Shown one piece after another: positions 15,358 to 18,116 of a stretch of DNA of 18,116 nucleotides. The translations under genes were made by a program, and so were the position numbers. The DNA is taken from contig NJEJ01000009.1 of the NCBI GenBank assembly GCA_002255025.1, positions 1-18,116 on the forward strand, given 5' to 3'. Numbering within the stretch: position 1 is the stretch's first letter; each line of letters begins with the position of its first letter. The DNA comes from Candidatus Bathyarchaeota archaeon ex4484_135 (lineage in GTDB: Archaea > Thermoproteota > Bathyarchaeia > EX4484-135). The notes under the pieces were generated by a model, which worked only from the letters and a program-made list of their open reading frames with translations, did not search any database and had not been told where the DNA came from.

Positions 15358-15945
15358 GTGCCAGCTGAGGAAGCAGGCCCCGGGGAGATAAAGCTCTTCG
15401 GGAAGTGGAGCTTCCGGGGGATCGAGGTAAGGGACCCGGGCCTGAAGCGTTACATATGTCTTAAGCCCGTCTACTGGCCCCACAGCATGGGGCGTCATGA
15501 GCACAGGCGTTTCGGGAAAGCAGAGGTCAATATAGTTGAGCGTTTCATAAATCAGCTCATGAGGCCTGGCCACAACACGGGCAAGAAAACGAAGGCTATA
15601 AAGGCCGTCAGGAATGCCTTTGAGATAATACACCTCATGACGGGCGAGAACCCGATACAGATCCTCGTGAGGGCAGTTGAGAACGCGGCCCCCTGTGAGG
15701 ACACGACGAGGATAGCTTACGGCGGCATAGTATATCACGTCTCGGTCGACATATCGCCCCAGAGGAGGGTTGACCTGGCCCTCAGGCACCTGGCCGAGGG
15801 AGCCCGGCAGGCTGCCTTCAGGAGCCTCAGGTCCCTCGAGGAGTGTATAGCCGAGGAGCTCATACTGGCCTCTAAGGGGGACATGAGGAGCCACGCCGTC
15901 CAGAAGAGACACGAGATGGAACGCATAGCCGAGGCCAGCAGGTGA
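15358..15945 (+). CDS. rps7: Small-subunit ribosomal protein uS7 (S7p/S5e)
   Basis: The 195 residues from the preferred GTG at 15358 (198 from the GTG at 15349) match archaeal uS7. They include IKLFGKWSFRGIEVRDPGLKRYI near the start, VNIVERFINQLMRPGHNTGKKTKAI, AFEIIHLMTGENPIQILVRAVENAAPCEDTTRI, the YHVSVDISPQRRVDLALRHL core and the C-terminal AVQKRHEMERIAEASR. It nucleates assembly of the 16S 3' domain and contacts the E-site tRNA. It follows rps12 immediately, with the start decided by GGTGAT 4 nt upstream. In many archaea EF-1A (tuf) and rps10 come next; here the operon ends and a 143-nt gap leads to a NYN-domain gene. Full length, no oddities. Confidence 0.97.
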   Translation: MPAEEAGPGEIKLFGKWSFRGIEVRDPGLKRYICLKPVYWPHSMGRHEHRRFGKAEVNIVERFINQLMRPGHNTGKKTKAIKAVRNAFEIIHLMTGENPIQILVRAVENAAPCEDTTRIAYGGIVYHVSVDISPQRRVDLALRHLAEGARQAAFRSLRSLEECIAEELILASKGDMRSHAVQKRHEMERIAEASR

Positions 15946-16088
15946 AGGCTGCCGAGGCCTGCTCTATTCACGTCTTGCCACTTCTTCAGGACCGCTGTTG
16001 TGTTATGGTGTCCGCACTACGAGAGCGGTAGGAGCTGAGTTAGTGTGGCCATGGAAATGCTTATAAGAAAGCCCTGAGCCAGCCTCAG
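15946..16088 (+). promoter_or_regulatory. Intergenic region carrying the NYN gene promoter
   Basis: This is the longest gap in the window. The first part has T/C-rich patches (gctctattcacgtcttgcc, cacttcttcagg) that could end the rps7 transcript. ACCGCT near 15991 and AGCGGT near 16024 can pair as a 6-bp long-range stem. I found no tRNA, no box C/D pair and no small ORF worth calling. The promoter box for the next gene lies at 16059-16068. Confidence 0.4.
16057..16068 (+). promoter_or_regulatory. Strong TATA box for the NYN gene
   Basis: The sequence atgcttataaga, preceded by gaa, is one of the best TATA/BRE matches in the window. Its centre is about 26 nt before the GTG at 16089, which is exactly the expected start site, so the mRNA is probably leaderless. 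That explains the lack of a Shine-Dalgarno sequence and supports GTG 16089 over later ATGs. Confidence 0.65.
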
Positions 16089-16089
16089 G
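16073..16089. repeat. Inverted repeat between TATA box and start of NYN gene
   Basis: CCTGAG at 16073-16078 and CTCAGG at 16084-16089 form perfect 6-bp arms around a 5-base spacer (ccagc). The repeat lies between the TATA box and the presumed start site and touches the start codon. It could be a binding site for a dimeric repressor, but one copy of 6-bp arms can also arise by chance. Confidence 0.5.
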
Positions 16090-16697
16090 TGCCTTATTTG
16101 ACGGGCGGAGAAGGCGAGGTCCTGAACAGGATGGAGGAAGTCCTCGAGAGGCTCTTGAAATCACAAGAAAGGGTCATGATATTCATAGACGGCCCGAACC
16201 TCTATGGCCAGCTGAAGCAATTGGGCCAGAAGGTAGATTACTTCAAGCTCGTGAAGGAACTGGCCGAGGGCCGCCGCCTCATAAGGACCTACATGTACGT
16301 TACCTATAACCCAAGGGACGAAGAGGAGAAACGCAAGATGGTGAGCTTCATAAGGGTCCTCGAGGATGGCGGTGGCTTCAACGTGAAGGCCATACCAAAA
16401 CGCTTCAGGAACGGCCGCTGGATCGAGAAGGGCACTGACGTATCCCTGGTGACGGACATGCTCACGCTGGCCTACAACGACGCCTACGACACAGCCATTT
16501 TGGTCTCGGGCGATACGGATTTCGTGGAAGCCGTCAGGGCCGTCAAGGCGAGGGGCAAGAAGGTAGAAGTGGCCATGTTCTCCAACGCGGTCGGGGAGGA
16601 GCTGAAACGTATCGCAGACAGGTTCGTGCCCCTAGAGTACATAATGAACAGGGTGAGGTTAAGCGGGAAGTCCTCCTTCAGCCCGCCAACGCCATAA
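16089..16697 (+). CDS. NYN-domain (LabA/DUF88, PIN-like) putative ribonuclease
   Basis: This 202-residue protein has a NYN/PIN-like fold. After a short helical lead (MEEVLERLLKSQE) comes MIFIDGPNLYG with catalytic-type Asp34, then KGTD (Asp117), LVTDM (Asp123), and ILVSGDTDFVEAVRAVKARGKKVEV with Asp142 and Asp144. These acids are those expected to bind Mg2+ in NYN nucleases, so an intact RNase active site is likely. Substrate and role are unknown; NYN proteins act in RNA processing or turnover, and some in defence. The start is GTG at 16089, 26 nt from the centre of a strong TATA box, suggesting leaderless translation. It follows rps7 with its own promoter, and its last 20 bases overlap the 3' end of the opposing OPT transporter gene. 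The Ser/Pro-rich tail (KSSFSPPTP) appears only in the overlap region. Confidence 0.88.
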   Translation: MPYLTGGEGEVLNRMEEVLERLLKSQERVMIFIDGPNLYGQLKQLGQKVDYFKLVKELAEGRRLIRTYMYVTYNPRDEEEKRKMVSFIRVLEDGGGFNVKAIPKRFRNGRWIEKGTDVSLVTDMLTLAYNDAYDTAILVSGDTDFVEAVRAVKARGKKVEVAMFSNAVGEELKRIADRFVPLEYIMNRVRLSGKSSFSPPTP

Positions 16698-18116
16698 GGG
16701 CTAAGAAGGCCACCTGGACCAGCACGGAACTCGCTATCAGGGCCGACGCTATGGCCATGCCTTCACGCCCGAACCAATCCCGGCCCATCTTTCGGTCCAA
16801 GAGGATCCTGAGGGCACCCCCCATGGCGAAGGGCACGGAGTAATAGGGCAGCAGGACGAGCCCCATGGCCAACCCCATGAGCGATATGGGCGTCAGGGCC
16901 TCTAACACGGCCCCTGAGAAGGCACCGATTAGGAAGGTCCAAGGATCTATAATGCCCTTAATACGCCTCTCGGCCACCATCCTCACGAGCGGGAGGCTGA
17001 GCATCACGCTCACGCAGGGCATCTGAGGGCTGCCCAGGCCCCACAGCCTCCAGGCCAAGAGGATGAAGCCCGCACTGGCCGTGAAGCTCGGGAGCCAGGT
17101 CACCAGCCTGGCCTTCACTATGTCCTTGAACTCGAGGCCTAGCTCACGTCTCACCTTGCCGTAGCCGGAGAGGAGGACGCCTTCCCAGGCACCATGGGAG
17201 CCCTCGCCGGGCATGATGATGTAGGGCGTGTAGCCCTTGTAGCCCGTGGCTAGGATGGGTGCCGCGTAGAGCCAGAACTCGTGCGTCCCCATGGTCATGC
17301 CCACCTCGCCAGCCATCTTGACCAGGACGGCGTAATCGAGGAGCATGAGCAAGGTGGCCGACAGGAGGGCCACCACGACCGATATGAGCGGGCTTAGGGG
17401 CCTGAGCGGGTTGAGGAAGAAGGCCAGCAGGCCCACGGAAGCTATTACGGCTAGGTAAGCAGCCAAGAGCTTCTTATTGGCTTTCAGGGACCTGAAGAAG
17501 TAGGAAAGAAGTTCCCCGTAGCCGACCCCCTTGACCTCGGTTTGCCCTTCCCGGCGAGCTTCCTTCTCGGCCCTGATCTTGCTCGCCAAGCTCCTTATGG
17601 CCGTGGTTAACAGGCCGCCCAGCAGCATCATGCCCAAGGCCGGTGATATGAGGAACTTCATGACCGCGTCCCTGTAGAGCTCCATGGGCTCTTTCACCGG
17701 GGCCAGGAGGCCCCTGGAGACGAGCAGCGGGACCACGAGGGCGTACGTGATCAGGCTCGAGGCCAGCATGCTGAAGGAGACGGCTGGCCCTATCATGAGG
17801 CCGCAGGCCACGAAGACCACGCTCAGGTAGATGCCCAATATGAAGCCCTTGGGCAGGTAAGGCGATAAGTCTATGAGGACGGCTGGCACGCCGAGGGCCT
17901 CCAGGGCGTACTGCAGGCCCGTAATGGCCAGGCCTATGGCCATGAAATAAGCTATTGTCCTCAGCCTGCGACCTCCCTCCTCGAAGCAGGCATCTATTAT
18001 GGTAGCCGGTGCCCTGTAAAACGGGAATACCATGCGTTCCGACCGGTCAATCAGGGGCTGTACGGCATAGGCTACTATTATGCCCGTGGCCGTCGAAAGG
18101 GCTGCTATGACGAACA
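16678..18116 (-). CDS. OPT-superfamily (oligopeptide transporter-like) membrane protein, 5' end outside window
   Basis: The reading frame stays open from the stop at 16678 to the window edge, giving 478 visible residues. The Met at 18033 is internal, because the preceding codons encode a membrane helix (VIAALSTATGIIVAYAVQPL). About a dozen hydrophobic segments are seen, with a basic cytoplasmic-type loop KIRAEKEARREGQTEVKG in the middle. The segment ERMVFPFYRAPATIIDACFEEGG and the C-terminal pattern (PISLMGLAMGLVLLPYYSVPFAMGGALRILLDRKMGR, then IASALIASSVLVQ) resemble the OPT superfamily, which imports peptides or metal chelates with protons. The substrate cannot be told from sequence. A peptide importer would suit a fermentative archaeon, which is inference. 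Its 3' end overlaps the NYN gene tail to tail by 20 bp. It could be a distant OPT-like family. Confidence 0.72.
   Translation of the reverse strand, partial: FVIAALSTATGIIVAYAVQPLIDRSERMVFPFYRAPATIIDACFEEGGRRLRTIAYFMAIGLAITGLQYALEALGVPAVLIDLSPYLPKGFILGIYLSVVFVACGLMIGPAVSFSMLASSLITYALVVPLLVSRGLLAPVKEPMELYRDAVMKFLISPALGMMLLGGLLTTAIRSLASKIRAEKEARREGQTEVKGVGYGELLSYFFRSLKANKKLLAAYLAVIASVGLLAFFLNPLRPLSPLISVVVALLSATLLMLLDYAVLVKMAGEVGMTMGTHEFWLYAAPILATGYKGYTPYIIMPGEGSHGAWEGVLLSGYGKVRRELGLEFKDIVKARLVTWLPSFTASAGFILLAWRLWGLGSPQMPCVSVMLSLPLVRMVAERRIKGIIDPWTFLIGAFSGAVLEALTPISLMGLAMGLVLLPYYSVPFAMGGALRILLDRKMGRDWFGREGMAIASALIASSVLVQVAFLALMALAG

Noticed and set aside
15946..16088. Possible tRNA or box C/D small RNA in the gap after rps7
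   Set aside because: No cloverleaf, no T-loop consensus, no RUGAUGA C box paired with a CUGA D box; only a weak 6-bp long-range pairing (ACCGCT/AGCGGT).
16678..18033. Met at 18033 as the true start of the OPT-like gene
   Set aside because: The frame stays open to the window edge and the preceding 27 codons encode a membrane helix joining smoothly to the rest, so the gene is partial.
1..18116. CRISPR array, insertion sequence or prophage genes
   Set aside because: No regularly spaced repeats, transposase motifs or terminal inverted repeats were seen. The only mobile element supported is the intein.

Overview
This window looks archaeal, from a lineage with an unsplit RNA polymerase largest subunit. 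RpoB (1112 aa, zinc ribbon at the C end) is followed by one 1332-residue RpoA holding both the A' and A'' parts, then L30e, a two-KH NusA-like protein, uS12 and uS7. This is the archaeal rpo-rps order. Euryarchaea and Thermoprotei-type crenarchaea split RpoA into A' and A''; Korarchaeota, Thaumarchaeota/Aigarchaeota relatives and Asgard archaea are known for the unsplit form. G+C is high, AGG arginine and ATA isoleucine codons are heavily used, the ribonucleotide reductase is the oxygen-sensitive class III enzyme, and promoters look like TATA/BRE boxes. Together these suggest an anaerobic, probably thermophilic TACK archaeon, perhaps korarchaeal or aigarchaeal. The lineage is inferred, not proven.

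Layout. (1) Bases 1-5298, minus strand: a DUF2070 seven-TM protein, then the anaerobic ribonucleotide reductase nrdD interrupted by a 408-aa LAGLIDADG intein, then the start of its radical-SAM activase nrdG, cut by the window edge. (2) Bases 5356-6550, plus strand: a ZPR1-type zinc-finger protein, divergent from DUF2070, and a family I inorganic pyrophosphatase. (3) Bases 6668-15945, plus strand: rpoB, rpoA, rpl30e, nusA, then a fresh promoter and rps12, rps7. (4) Bases 16089-16697: a NYN/PIN-like ribonuclease-type protein with a leaderless-looking promoter. (5) Bases 16678-18116, minus strand: an OPT-superfamily transporter whose 5' end lies outside the window; its 3' end overlaps the NYN gene by 20 bp.

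The genes fit together as housekeeping: dNTP supply (NrdD/NrdG), pyrophosphate removal, which pulls RNA and DNA synthesis forward (Ppa), the polymerase core with its elongation factor, and two small-subunit ribosomal proteins. There is no intergenic stretch over 300 bases. The longest gaps are 143 nt (15946-16088), 125 nt (14784-14908) and 117 nt (6551-6667); all look regulatory. I saw no tRNA, rRNA, CRISPR array or insertion sequence.

The points most worth a second look are the intein placed exactly at the NrdD Cys-Cys motif, a ferredoxin-like cysteine cluster and an extra zinc-knuckle pair in RpoA, a perfect 24-bp in-frame tandem duplication in the DUF2070 gene, the absence of rpoH upstream of rpoB, and a TATA box plus inverted repeat at the start of the NYN gene. 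I did not find a convincing wholly new multi-gene system.
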